Positions 33,745 to 42,730 of a stretch of 64,000 nt of DNA are shown piece by piece. Made by a program: the position numbers and the translations under genes. Each line of letters starts with the position of its first letter. The stretch's first letter is position 1. Source of the DNA: CAVRXQ01 sp963849105 (GTDB taxonomy: Bacteria > Actinomycetota > Acidimicrobiia > Acidimicrobiales > Bog-793). A model generated the notes under the pieces. That model ran no database searches, was not told the DNA's origin, and saw nothing but the letters and a program-made list of their open reading frames with translations. Location of the stretch: contig CAWKGD010000003.1 of assembly GCA_963849105.1 (NCBI GenBank), positions 372,001 to 436,000 of the forward strand. Direction: 5' to 3'.

Positions 33745-34794
33745 AGAGGACGACACCGACAGCGAATTCTTAGGCCGGCAAACCTCGCGATCACGACAAT
33801 TCGCGCTGTCGACAAGGCCATCAGACAAAACGGTCTCTCGCGCGGCGCGTAGCCGGGCATGACCGGCGATACGCCCGCTGAAGTATGCCGCCAGCAGCGC
33901 CGCATCCGTGATCGCAGCGAGGAGGCAACGCCCGAGATTTTCTCGCCGGAAGATGAACTTGCCTCGGACGTGCAACCACGACACTGTCAGGTGCACGCCC
34001 GCTAGGCCGAACAGGCGCCAGCGCAGCGGCAACTTTCGCATCGTAAACGCGAGGGCGGCCGAAGCGACGACCACCAGGAAAGCGATGTCGGGCCTTCGCA
34101 GCTGACGGTAGCGCTCGAGCTGGCGCGAAGCCCCGACCCCGCTTTGGTAGAGCCAGACCAGCGACGATAGAAGGCCGCGCCGCTCACGATGTTCGACGAC
34201 GAGCCCCGGAACCGTCACGACGCGCAAACCGTTCCGCTCAATTTCGTGACTCAGCGCGACGTCCTCTCCCTCGCGCAGCTGTGTTTCGTAGCTGACGCGA
34301 TCGAACACCTCCCGCCGGAAGAGCGCATTGCTGCCGGTGACGAGCGTGGCGTGCGGGACGACCTTCGGCGTTAGGGAGTAGCGGCTGGCGAGGTAGGCCA
34401 CATCCCCATCGGGGACCGCCGTGCCAGAGGCGACGTCGTGATCCTCGAGTGCGGCAACACAGGACAGCCACCACCGGGGAGGAAGCACGATGTCGCCGTC
34501 GACCATCGCCAGGAACTTTCCCCTGGCTGCTGTCACACCCGTCGCCCGGGCGGCCCCCCGCCCGCGGTTTCTCTCGTGGCGGATCAGCTGCAGGGTGGCG
34601 TCCGAGGCAGCGAGCTGACGGACCAGCTCACTCGTGCCATCTGCCGAGCCGTCGTCCACAACGACGATCTCGTGCGAGCCCAGCCCTTGTTGCGCCTGGA
34701 CCGAGCCGATGCATTCGCCGATCACGGCGCGCTCGTTATACGCGATGACGACGAAGCTGACGTCGACAGGCGCGCGCGATTCGTGAAGGCTCAT
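33727..34794 (-). CDS. GT2-family glycosyltransferase with C-terminal membrane segments
   Basis: A 355-residue enzyme. The GT-A domain begins VSFVVIAYNERAVIGECIGS, then EIVVVDDGSADGTSELV and the metal site AMVDGDIVLPPRWW. VTGSNALFRREVF is typical of GT2 enzymes acting on lipid acceptors. Two hydrophobic stretches near residues 235-251 and 297-310 suggest membrane association. It lies 71 bases downstream of the methyltransferase gene on the same strand, as the third gene of the ATP-grasp/monooxygenase operon. Its 3' end overlaps the plus-strand hydrolase gene by 18 bases. Confidence 0.88.
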   Translation of the reverse strand: MSLHESRAPVDVSFVVIAYNERAVIGECIGSVQAQQGLGSHEIVVVDDGSADGTSELVRQLAASDATLQLIRHERNRGRGAARATGVTAARGKFLAMVDGDIVLPPRWWLSCVAALEDHDVASGTAVPDGDVAYLASRYSLTPKVVPHATLVTGSNALFRREVFDRVSYETQLREGEDVALSHEIERNGLRVVTVPGLVVEHRERRGLLSSLVWLYQSGVGASRQLERYRQLRRPDIAFLVVVASAALAFTMRKLPLRWRLFGLAGVHLTVSWLHVRGKFIFRRENLGRCLLAAITDAALLAAYFSGRIAGHARLRAARETVLSDGLVDSANCRDREVCRPKNSLSVSSSLLARS

Positions 34795-34865
34795 CTGCGG
34801 CTGTTCACAAAATTCGTCCTCGTCGCGCGTTTTGTCCTAATGCTGATCGTCGAGCACGTCAGCGA

Positions 34866-35714
34866 TTACCCATTCGGTTCCGAGATCGTCGCGCGTTGGC
34901 CGGACCCGAGCTTTCGTAGCACTCCGAACATCCAAACGCTGTCGGCGGAACGGTAAACCATCGAGACATCTGGTCGAGCCTCGCTGACGAAGTCTCGGAA
35001 CGCCGAATTGTCGACGTCGTCGATCAGCATCAGCCCCCCAGTCCGAAGTGCCGGCCACACGGTTTCCATCTCGAAACGCATATTGCGCACCGTATGCAAG
35101 CTGTCGTGGACAAACATCTCCACGTGTCCCACCTGGGATATCAGCGGCCTCAGGCGTCGTCTGCTGGAGCCGCGTATGTACGTCCAGCGGTCGTGGCTCC
35201 CGCCCGGTATTGCCGCTGCCGTCTGGTCTTGAAGTCCGGTGCCGAAAAGGTACGGCAAGTCCACGCTCCACAGGTGACCCTGTCCGTTCTTGGACATCGC
35301 CTCGAGGATCATTCGGCTCGTCACGCCCCGTGCCACGCCGGTTTCGACGACATTGGACGGGCGCAGGTGGCGGACGGCACACCACGTGGCACTTGCTAAC
35401 GCACAATCGGCGTCGCTGTAGATCTCGCCGTAGGTCATGCGACCGACCGAAAGCCCCTTGGCGCTGAGCTCATCGAGGACGGTATCCCAGACCTGTCGTG
35501 ACGACTCGAGCTCAGGGCAGGGCCAGGCAACCCCGAGCATCTCATGGAAGGGCGGTCCCCACTCCTCTCGCACTTCGTATGGGATCGGTTTTGTCAGCCA
35601 CCAGTTCAATTGCTCCGGTATGTACAGAAGGGTTTCGACCGGCTCGACAGCCAGCGCCTTGGCAAAGAGAGCCAGGTCGCGGGGGAGTCTTCGCACATGA
35701 GGGACAAGCTTCAT
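34866..35714 (-). CDS. CmcI-like class I SAM methyltransferase
   Basis: A 282-residue protein. The SAM-binding motif is NVVETGVARGVTSRMILEAM and the acidic end of the Rossmann core is GGLMLIDDVDNSAF. VEMFVHDSLHTVRNMRFEM is the metal-site-like segment of CmcI/Methyltransf_24 enzymes, which methylate hydroxyls of antibiotics or sugars. The N-terminal 80 residues, with LLYIPEQLNWWLTKPIP, are a family-specific cap. The ATG overlaps the stop of the upstream fusion gene as ATGA, so the two are probably translated together. Confidence 0.85.
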   Translation of the reverse strand: MKLVPHVRRLPRDLALFAKALAVEPVETLLYIPEQLNWWLTKPIPYEVREEWGPPFHEMLGVAWPCPELESSRQVWDTVLDELSAKGLSVGRMTYGEIYSDADCALASATWCAVRHLRPSNVVETGVARGVTSRMILEAMSKNGQGHLWSVDLPYLFGTGLQDQTAAAIPGGSHDRWTYIRGSSRRRLRPLISQVGHVEMFVHDSLHTVRNMRFEMETVWPALRTGGLMLIDDVDNSAFRDFVSEARPDVSMVYRSADSVWMFGVLRKLGSGQRATISEPNG

Positions 35715-38266
35715 CGTGGAGCTGTCGCAGCGCCGACCGGTGCTCGCCACGCGGCGGCGAGGCGGCGGCCCGCGCCGAGGGAGCGGGCCAACGAATGCGC
35801 GAGCGGCGCGACGCTCGTGTGTGTCCCGGCGATGAACCGTACCGAGGGCCCCAGGCCGCCAGCCGCAGCGGCTCCTGCGAAATAGAGCCCCGGCGCGGTG
35901 GACTCTCCTGCCCGGGACACGTCGGGAAAGCCGTCGAGGGTCGCGATACGCGCCATCAGCGGCCCGGTCAGGAACGGCAGCCGGCTGACGTCGACCCGGA
36001 AGCCCGTGGCGGCGATCACGTGGTCGACGTCGAGCGTCGTCTGGCGAGGACCGACGGCGAGCAAGCGCACCCCGGAGCCACGAGCGACGACGCCACGCAC
36101 CTGCTGGCCGGTCAGCGTCTCGACGACCCCGTCGACACGATCCTTGAGCCACCAGGCGCCTGACGGGCCGAGGACCGTCCGCGCCTTTTCCGTCCGCATG
36201 TCGCGGGGAAGGAGTCGGAAGGCTGCGGGCGAGTTCCAAAAGGCACAGATCCACCCCTCACAGAGCTTGGTGACCGGTCGTCGAAGATGACCGAGGCGGC
36301 TCAGCCGCTCTGGGTTGGGCTCGAGCCACAAGATCGCCGGCCGCCGGACGACGAGCAAGGCTTCGGCGCCCGACTCGTGCAGAAGCGCGGCCGTCTCGAG
36401 GGCCGACTGCCCAGCTCCGACTACGGCGACCCGGCGTCCCTTGAACTGGTCGAGCTCATGGTGGTCGGCGGAATGCGACACCAGGTCGATTGGCATGCCT
36501 GCCAGCTCCACCGGCATGGTGGCGTACGGCAGGACGCCAGTGGCGACCACGACCTTGCGCGCCTGGCGGGTGGAGCCCCCAGCAAACGTCACTGAGTACC
36601 CGTCGCCGGCGGGACTCACTTCGGTGACGGAATCATCGGTTACCTCGGGTGCCAGGGAGCTGCCGTACCAGTCGGCGTAGTCCACGAACCGCTGGAGGGT
36701 CACCGCGCCCAGGCGCTCCACGTAATCGAGCCCGTGCACTCGGCAGTAGGCCTCAAGGTCGTAGCCACCCGTCGGTGCCGCGATCTCGGACGCGTAGGGC
36801 TCGGACTTGAGGTTCATGCCGGCGGGCATGTGCTCTCGCCACATTTCCATCGGCCGCCCGACGACCCGATGGTCGATGCCGAGCCAGCGAAGGTGGGCGG
36901 AGATCGACAACCCATACGGGCCCGCCCCGAGTACAAGGACGTCGTCAGTGGCCGCGCTGGACGTGCTCGTGGGACGGTTCTTTCCCATGGTGCTCGTCTC
37001 CGTCACCGGAGCCGTTGGATGCGGCGCCCGCCGGAGGGGGGATGCGACGCGCACCGCGTGGGCCGTGTTCCGAAGCTCGCCTAAGACTGGTCCGAGATCC
37101 CTCCAGTCGAAGCAGTCGTAGTACGGAAAGCGGAGGAACTCGGTCCCGAAGAGCAACAGGGCGCGGGTGCGGGACACGGTGTCTGGCCGACCCGCTCGTA
37201 CGAAGCTCTCGTGCAACCAGCACAAGTCACCCCAAAGCCAACGCATGCGCACCGGCGTCCGATAGTCGCCGGCTCTGTCGACGGGGACCCCGGTTGCCCA
37301 TTGCCACACCATGAGCGGGAAATCGAGGTCGGCGCGGATTGCCGTTTCGAGCGGTGCGGCAAGCCGGGCGTTGATCTCCATGAGCAATGGGCGGTCGTGC
37401 TCGTCGCGCCTGAACTCCACTTCGCACGGGCCCTCGAGACCGATCGCCATAGCCAAGCGCGCTGAGGACGCGTAGATGTCGGGCGGCATCGGGATGCTTT
37501 CTTTCACCACCGTGACGCCGCCGAGTGCCGGGGTCGTGCGGTGCGCCACCAGCGCGAAGCTGGCGCGGATCTCTCCGCGCTGCACGAGCAGGGTCACATT
37601 TTCGCGTCTGCCGGGAACCCACTGCTGGGCGAGGACTCCGGCGGCACCGGCACCAAATAGCCGTCGTGCCGCAGCGAAGGCCTCGGTTTCGTTGACGACC
37701 TCCACTGCTTCCAGGCGTTGGCCACTGCTTGTCGCCCATGACCGGGTCGGTTTGAGCACTGCCGGATATCCGATCTCGCCGAGAACCTCAGGAACGCGCG
37801 CGGTGGTTTCCAGCAGCAGGGTCACGGGGTATGCGATGCCGAGACTACGCGCCACGCTCAAGGTGCGGTCTTTATCGTTCGCCGCCTGCAGCGCGTCATC
37901 GGAAGCCAAGGCGAGCCGACAACCGAGCGCTTCGAGTTCTCCCCGCCGGGTCGAGAGCGCGGCGATCGAGCCATCGGTGGCTGGAAGCAGGACACGGGTC
38001 GGGTGCCGTCGGACGAAGTCCACCACTGCGTCCGCAAACGCGTCGGCTCCCGTGGCATAGCTCGGGAACACGACGCTGTGGCGGCTATAGCGGGAACGGA
38101 AGGCAAGGACGGACTCCGCAGGGTCGCATTCGGCGAAACATGCGCCGGTCGCCACGCGCAAGCCGGCCCGACCGAGGCTGCGGACCACGGCGAGGCTCTG
38201 CCTGCAGTGTGCATCGAGGACGAGGACGTCGAACCCCTCGGACAGCTTTTCCGGTGCCATTCCCAT
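35711..38266 (-). CDS. Fusion of an ATP-grasp ligase and a flavin-dependent monooxygenase
   Basis: One uninterrupted frame of 851 residues joins two enzymes. The N-terminal half (about 1-410) is an ATP-grasp domain with GYPAVLKPTRSW and the metal-binding PLLMEINARLAAPLE; it would activate a carboxylate and join it to an amine or thiol. A Pro/Thr/Ser-rich linker follows. The second half (about 430-851) is a flavin-containing monooxygenase with VLVLGAGPYGLSISAHL for FAD, VAVVGAGQSALETAALL for NADPH, and VIAATGFRVD. The ATG at 38266 has GAGG in front. An internal ATG at 36988 with GGAG nine bases before it could also give a free monooxygenase. It overlaps the methyltransferase gene. Confidence 0.85.
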   Translation of the reverse strand: MGMAPEKLSEGFDVLVLDAHCRQSLAVVRSLGRAGLRVATGACFAECDPAESVLAFRSRYSRHSVVFPSYATGADAFADAVVDFVRRHPTRVLLPATDGSIAALSTRRGELEALGCRLALASDDALQAANDKDRTLSVARSLGIAYPVTLLLETTARVPEVLGEIGYPAVLKPTRSWATSSGQRLEAVEVVNETEAFAAARRLFGAGAAGVLAQQWVPGRRENVTLLVQRGEIRASFALVAHRTTPALGGVTVVKESIPMPPDIYASSARLAMAIGLEGPCEVEFRRDEHDRPLLMEINARLAAPLETAIRADLDFPLMVWQWATGVPVDRAGDYRTPVRMRWLWGDLCWLHESFVRAGRPDTVSRTRALLLFGTEFLRFPYYDCFDWRDLGPVLGELRNTAHAVRVASPLRRAPHPTAPVTETSTMGKNRPTSTSSAATDDVLVLGAGPYGLSISAHLRWLGIDHRVVGRPMEMWREHMPAGMNLKSEPYASEIAAPTGGYDLEAYCRVHGLDYVERLGAVTLQRFVDYADWYGSSLAPEVTDDSVTEVSPAGDGYSVTFAGGSTRQARKVVVATGVLPYATMPVELAGMPIDLVSHSADHHELDQFKGRRVAVVGAGQSALETAALLHESGAEALLVVRRPAILWLEPNPERLSRLGHLRRPVTKLCEGWICAFWNSPAAFRLLPRDMRTEKARTVLGPSGAWWLKDRVDGVVETLTGQQVRGVVARGSGVRLLAVGPRQTTLDVDHVIAATGFRVDVSRLPFLTGPLMARIATLDGFPDVSRAGESTAPGLYFAGAAAAGGLGPSVRFIAGTHTSVAPLAHSLARSLGAGRRLAAAWRAPVGAATAPR

Positions 38267-38532
38267 CTCTACCTCAATACCTATGCCGTTCATCGAAAGC
38301 GAGGGGTGCAGACAATACTTATTTATACGCGTAAGCCGCGAGGGCGAGCACAGGATCCGCCATAGGGAGAATCCTGATCGTCGACTAGCGGAAGTCGCGC
38401 AGTTGGTTGGTCGGACACCCCGAGACTTGTACGTTCTGTCGAGCTGATCGGAATGCACCAATTTGGGCTAATTCCTCGAATACATCGAGGCCTTCTACAG
38501 CCCGCGCAGACGACATTCGTCGATCGGAGATC

Positions 38533-39930
38533 TCAGTCCCCTCTTCGAGCTCGTCGGATCCGGGCACTCACGCCTATTTCGCTCGGACCTGGCTGGAGGG
38601 TCTCCGCGATCTGGCTGTGCAGAGCCTTTAGGGCAGCGACGTAGATCTCAGAGAACGTGGGGAAGGGCTGGATCGTGTCGCGAAGTACCTCGAGCGGCAC
38701 GCGTGCGCGAATCGCCAGAGTCGCCTGCTGCATCCACTCACCCGCCTCGGGGCCGAGCGCGAATGCGCCCTCCAGCCGACCTCCGTCGCTTAGAAGCGTC
38801 ATGAACCCGTTGCTATCCGCGTAAGCACGCGTGTACGTCTCAGTCTTCGCCAACTCAGATATCGGAACCGTGGCGCTGAAGCGTGCCTTTGACGCTCCAA
38901 CCGACGCCGCTTGCGGATCCGTGTAGACCACGCGCGGTACCGCTTCGTAGTTGGCTTCGCGTACCTCCCCGAGGATGTTCGCCGCAACGACCTCGCCTTG
39001 GTACTTGCCGACGTGGGTCAGCTGCCAAATGCCGGTGATGTCACCGACCGCCCACAGGCGCTCGCCGGCGCGCAGGCGCGCGTCGACGGGAACTCCGTGG
39101 CCGTCAGCCTTTATGCCGACAGTCTCGAGGCCGATCGCGTCGACGCGCGGTCTTCGGCCGGTCGCAACGAGCAAATGGTCGCCGCGTAGTGAGCGACCGT
39201 CAGCGAGCTCGAGCACATAGTCGTCACCTTCGCGGCGCGCAGATGAAACCGAGACGCCGACGACCAGCTCGACGCCGTCCCTAAGCAGGACCTCGCCGAG
39301 CGCGTTGCCGAGCGGGGCGGGCTCGCGCTGGAGCAGGTGCTCGGCCGCCTCGACGAGCGCGACCTCTCCGCCGAGCCGGCGAACCGCCTGAGCCATCTCG
39401 ACACCGACTGGTCCTCCTCCGAGAACAAGCAGCCGACGGGGCACGGCCTTCATACCGGTCACTTCGCGATTGGTCCAGATGCCGTCGAGCTCGCGGAGAC
39501 CGGGAACAGGAGGAACCACCGGATCGGCGCCAGCGGCAAGGACGACGTGTTCTGCCGTATGGCGAACGCCGTCGACCTCGACAACGCCGACTCCGGCGAG
39601 CCGGCCGTTCCCGCGCAACAGATCGATGCGTTCGTCCGCGAGGAAGCGGACCTGCCCAGCGTCGGAGTAGTTCGACACCATGAAGTCGCGCCACGCGAGC
39701 GCCTTTTCGACGTCGACTTCAGCATTCGCAGCGGCATCACGCGCGGCGTGTACCGCTTCGCCGGGACGCAGCAGCGTCTTCGAAGGAATGCACGCCCAAT
39801 ACGAGCATTCGCCGCCGACGAGCTCACGCTCGACGAGCGCGACACGAAGGCCGCCCTCGGCCAGAGCAGCAGCACAGTGTTCTCCCGGCGAGCCGCCACC
39901 AATGACGATGACGTCGTAGTCGGACGTCAT
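38533..39930 (-). CDS. Pyridine nucleotide-disulfide oxidoreductase (lipoamide dehydrogenase/mercuric reductase type)
   Basis: A flavoprotein of 465 residues. The FAD motif is DVIVIGGGSPGEHCAAALA, the redox-active pair is GGECSYWACIPSKT (Cys-x4-Cys), and the NAD(P) motif is LLVLGGGPVGVEMAQAV. LWAVGDITGIWQLTHVGKYQ closes the FAD site, and a dimerisation domain follows. The C terminus lacks the His-Glu pair I would expect in true lipoamide dehydrogenase (FPTFSEIY holds only the glutamate). It is therefore probably a general quinone, disulfide or metal reductase. The ATG at 39930 overlaps the upstream VOC gene stop. Confidence 0.9.
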   Translation of the reverse strand: MTSDYDVIVIGGGSPGEHCAAALAEGGLRVALVERELVGGECSYWACIPSKTLLRPGEAVHAARDAAANAEVDVEKALAWRDFMVSNYSDAGQVRFLADERIDLLRGNGRLAGVGVVEVDGVRHTAEHVVLAAGADPVVPPVPGLRELDGIWTNREVTGMKAVPRRLLVLGGGPVGVEMAQAVRRLGGEVALVEAAEHLLQREPAPLGNALGEVLLRDGVELVVGVSVSSARREGDDYVLELADGRSLRGDHLLVATGRRPRVDAIGLETVGIKADGHGVPVDARLRAGERLWAVGDITGIWQLTHVGKYQGEVVAANILGEVREANYEAVPRVVYTDPQAASVGASKARFSATVPISELAKTETYTRAYADSNGFMTLLSDGGRLEGAFALGPEAGEWMQQATLAIRARVPLEVLRDTIQPFPTFSEIYVAALKALHSQIAETLQPGPSEIGVSARIRRARRGD

Positions 39931-40550
39931 TCCGGCAGCATTTCGCCGGCGCGTTCTCGCGCCATGTACTCGGCGTACCAATTGGTCCAGTCGGGGTCCT
40001 CCTTGCCGATCCGTTTCTCGTGCTCACCGTGCGCCGCGGCGGCGCGTCGAAGCGCACTCGCAAGTTCGCCGGCGGAATCGAAGGTCGTATCACTCGATTC
40101 GATTCGCCCGGGTAGCCGCGTCGTGACCTCCTGGAGGTACCAAATGTTTCCGTCCGGATCGTTGAAAGACGCGAACGAGCCGTAGCTCTTGTGGTCCGAA
40201 GCCGGGCCAGTCACCCGTCCCACGGTGCCGGCGTGGTGGAACACCCCGCCGACGTCATGGAAGACCTCACTCACCTCAACGCCACGGCCGAGGAGCTCGC
40301 CCCGGACAGATTCGATGTCGTCAACGATGAGTTGCAGACTGTCAGTTGAGCCCGGTACCGCCGACGAGAGACCTTTGCCGAAGATGATCGAGCAGCCCGA
40401 ACCGGGAGGTGTCACTTGCACGACCCGGAAGTCCTCCCCGGCAACAAAATCCGCATCGAGCCGACACCCCAGGTTCGTTTCGTAGAACGCCTTGGCCTTG
40501 TCGACGTCGGAGACGGGCACCACCACAACTTCGAGACTCAGCTCCCTCAC
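39927..40550 (-). CDS. VOC-family (glyoxalase/dioxygenase fold) protein
   Basis: A 207-residue protein with one VOC domain (about residues 1-145): VVVVPVSDVDKAKAFYETNL at the start and FASFNDPDGNIWYLQEV at the end of the fold. A helical C-terminal extension of about 55 residues (WTNWYAEYMARERAG) is added. The GTG start is fixed by AGGAG five bases upstream. The stop overlaps the oxidoreductase start, so the two may act on the same small molecule, for example thiol or electrophile detoxification (inference). Confidence 0.88.
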   Translation of the reverse strand: MRELSLEVVVVPVSDVDKAKAFYETNLGCRLDADFVAGEDFRVVQVTPPGSGCSIIFGKGLSSAVPGSTDSLQLIVDDIESVRGELLGRGVEVSEVFHDVGGVFHHAGTVGRVTGPASDHKSYGSFASFNDPDGNIWYLQEVTTRLPGRIESSDTTFDSAGELASALRRAAAAHGEHEKRIGKEDPDWTNWYAEYMARERAGEMLPE

Positions 40551-40885
40551 CTCGACTCCTCTCTCATTGTCTGTGTGGCATCAGACGACACACCTGGATT
40601 CCTTAAATATCGTCAAGTTTCGCGACATTTTGCTCGCGGCAGAAGCACAATGTCGCGGACGCAGTACGACGCGGTGCTCGGCAAAGGGAACAACCATCAA
40701 ATTCTCTCAGCGTCGCCGGGGCACGCTCGTGTTCCCGCTGGGCGATCCTGAGCTTATGTATGTGAAAGGCGAGCTAAGCCACAAGGCAAAATCCCTTCGA
40801 ACGCCAGAGTGCCTCTTAACTAAGTTTTCAGACTCGCGTTGCTCGGCAGTAATTCTGAACTATTAGCCCGCGCGAGATTAAGGAC
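40551..40885. other. Intergenic stretch with an inverted repeat
   Basis: No credible gene. CGCGACATT (40621-40629) and AATGTCGCG (40649-40657) form a 9-base inverted repeat with a 19-base spacer, upstream of the VOC/oxidoreductase operon on its minus strand. It may be an operator for that pair. Short open frames in the stretch have no ribosome sites. Confidence 0.4.
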
Positions 40886-41060
40886 GTGGCCAACGACCCG
40901 AACACGCAGTGCTCCTTCTGTGGCAAGCCCCGGAAGCAGGTGAAGCAGCTGATCGCCGGAGCCGGACACGGAGCCCGGACAGACCGTCTTCATCTGCGAC
41001 GAGTGCGTCGATCTCTGCAATGACGTCGGCGCGGAAGGGCACGAACTGCCGCCTGACTAG
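40886..41060 (+). pseudogene. Frameshifted ClpX-type C4 zinc-finger protein
   Basis: From GTG 40886 the translation reads QCSFCGKPRKQVKQLIAG, the first half of the zinc-binding domain of ClpX. One frame over it continues GQTVFICDECVDLCND to a TAG at 41058, the second Cys pair. Skipping a single base near 40961 restores the whole C4 domain as a stand-alone protein of about 57 residues. Small free ClpX zinc-finger proteins exist in actinobacteria. No AAA part follows. The break is either a mutation or a base error. Confidence 0.7.
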
Positions 41061-41084
41061 CGCGTCGTGGATGTATCGATTCAA

Positions 41085-41315
41085 TTAAGCGTGAAGGGAC
41101 CCTGAACCCCGATAGCGACGCAGGGCGATGCCAGACCAGATGATTTTAACGACGCCGAAAGGCCATGCGCCCGCCAGGAATCCGTAAGCACTAGATAACA
41201 GGCAGCCCGCAGCAAATGCGACGAGGAATCCTCTATGACGTTGCTCCAAGGCATACATCGCCATCATGAATGAAAGCGCGCACACCCCGTAGATCGTGAC
41301 GGCCGCAGTTGGCAT
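41085..41315 (-). CDS. Small two- or three-segment membrane protein
   Basis: A 76-residue protein dominated by hydrophobic segments: an N-terminal one (AVTIYGVCALSFMMAMYAL), a middle one (FLVAFAAGCLLSSAYGFLAG) and WPFGVVKIIWSGIALRR at the end. The pattern of a basic EQRHRG turn, SSAYGFL and GAWPFG looks like a small conserved family of unknown function. The start follows a ribosome-poor leader, so the exact N terminus is uncertain. It stands alone between the zinc-finger remnant and a PilZ-like gene. Confidence 0.65.
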   Translation of the reverse strand: MPTAAVTIYGVCALSFMMAMYALEQRHRGFLVAFAAGCLLSSAYGFLAGAWPFGVVKIIWSGIALRRYRGSGSLHA

Positions 41316-41503
41316 CCCATCAGTTCAGCACCTTGGGGTGCGCAGTAATTGGGTTCATTGACTTGAACTCATTTAGCGGGAATCAGAAGCTGCGTCCGGA
41401 AATGCCACCTTCCACATCGAATGCAGCAACCTCAAATTCGCTCCCCTTTTGGTCGTTTGAGTCAGTAGGTCGAACGGCTCATTCGTGAGGGAGGCCGGAG
41501 CAA

Positions 41504-41932
41504 ATGAGTCTCAGAAGGAAACATCACCAACAAGAGCCCGAAGTGCCCATCATCCTGGATAACTTCGAGCAACGTGTCGTTGTCGACGAGTCGACAGTCA
41601 AAGCCGATGCAGCCGGCGAATTGCGGAGGACGGTTCCACGACAACAAGCCTCCTGGAACGCGATGTGCAGATTTCGCGACGACCCAGAAGGAGAATGGCG
41701 CGACTGCCTCATGTATGACATTTCGTCTGCGGGATGCGGCTTGAGAGTGTTCGGCCTGACGCCAGAAGAGGTGCACGGCCGCAAACTCGATGTCGTGATT
41801 CATGTGAGCGGCGATGTCCGTAACGCCACGGCGGGAATGAAAGACGATTTGAGGATCGGAATCGAATTTATCGGTTTCGAGGGTGACGCAAACTTCTTCG
41901 AGTCGCTCGATCGCTCCGACACGCGCTGGTAG
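41504..41932 (+). CDS. PilZ-like domain protein
   Basis: A 142-residue protein. After a polar N-terminal stretch, RRTVPRQQASWNAMCRF is followed by the core DCLMYDISSAGCGLRVFG and the closing strand LRIGIEFIGFEGD. DxSxxG plus the final beta strand is the pattern of PilZ domains, which bind cyclic di-GMP. The RxxxR motif is imperfect here, so ligand binding is uncertain. The ATG has GGAGGCCGGAGC upstream. It is a single gene. Confidence 0.6.
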   Translation: MSLRRKHHQQEPEVPIILDNFEQRVVVDESTVKADAAGELRRTVPRQQASWNAMCRFRDDPEGEWRDCLMYDISSAGCGLRVFGLTPEEVHGRKLDVVIHVSGDVRNATAGMKDDLRIGIEFIGFEGDANFFESLDRSDTRW

Positions 41933-42118
41933 TCCACCCAAAACGAGTCGTCAAGATCGGCTCGGGCCGTGGCCCCGCGTAATTGTGCAGATGTAACACG
42001 CGCTTCGCTCAAGTTTCACGTCGCGTTCGCTGTCGTGTCATCTCCAGCCGAGAAACTGGGTGACGAAGCGATGAGCAGCTCCCCCCTTATTGCTTCGACT
42101 GAGTGAGCGATGCTCAGC

Positions 42119-42150
42119 CCAATGACCCCATCTCCCTCTGGGGTCATTGG
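42119..42150. other. 11-base-pair hairpin upstream of the small membrane protein gene
   Basis: CCAATGACCCC (42119-42129) and GGGGTCATTGG (42140-42150) pair exactly around a 10-base loop. No T-run follows. It lies 82 bases before the ATG of the next gene in a 300-base gap with no other supported feature, so it is either a leader structure or an operator. Confidence 0.6.
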
Positions 42151-42232
42151 CGCGCCAAGCGCCGTCACGGCACGCTTCACCTGTCAACACCGCAGTCTTC
42201 TAGAGCCAAGATCGATCGCACGCGGAGGAACA

Positions 42233-42730
42233 ATGAGCCAGACGCAAGTGCTCGAGCCAGGTGGACCCCGTGTCACGACTGCCTCCGAACGGCTGTCATT
42301 GTTCCAACGGGTCGCCGACAAGGTCAGCTACGGGATGGGGACGCCGTTAAACATATCGATCTGGGTCGTCTTAGTGGTCGGGTGGATATTGATTTTTGCG
42401 CTTGACCATTCCAAGAGCGTCCAAAGCGGTTCATTCATGCCCCATTGGTTCACGTCCACAGGTTTCAACTTCCCGCTGAACCTGGTCACGACCGTCGCCG
42501 AGTTGTACATCGGTTTCCTGGTGGGTGCTTCGTCCAACCGCTCCGAACGGAACCTCGAGACCACCCTCGGCCAAATCGGCGCGCAGGGCAAGAAGATCTC
42601 GGACGTGGAATTGAACCTCTCCAAGAGCCTCGAACTGAACACGGAACTGACGCGACAAGTTCACGAACTCACGAAGCTCACACACGAGATGGTCTCCGCA
42701 CATCAAAATGAGGACCTGAAGGCCGAGTGA
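42233..42730 (+). CDS. Two-segment membrane protein with C-terminal coiled coil (low-affinity iron permease-like)
   Basis: A 165-residue protein. GGAGGA upstream fixes the ATG at 42233. Two hydrophobic segments (about residues 43-61 and 86-102) are joined by a loop with a DHS motif. A helical tail rich in heptad leucines (LNLSKSLELNTELTRQVHEL) probably forms a coiled coil. The arrangement resembles low-affinity Fe/Cu permease or DUF1003-type proteins, but similarity is loose. It is a single gene with a hairpin in its leader. Confidence 0.6.
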   Translation: MSQTQVLEPGGPRVTTASERLSLFQRVADKVSYGMGTPLNISIWVVLVVGWILIFALDHSKSVQSGSFMPHWFTSTGFNFPLNLVTTVAELYIGFLVGASSNRSERNLETTLGQIGAQGKKISDVELNLSKSLELNTELTRQVHELTKLTHEMVSAHQNEDLKAE

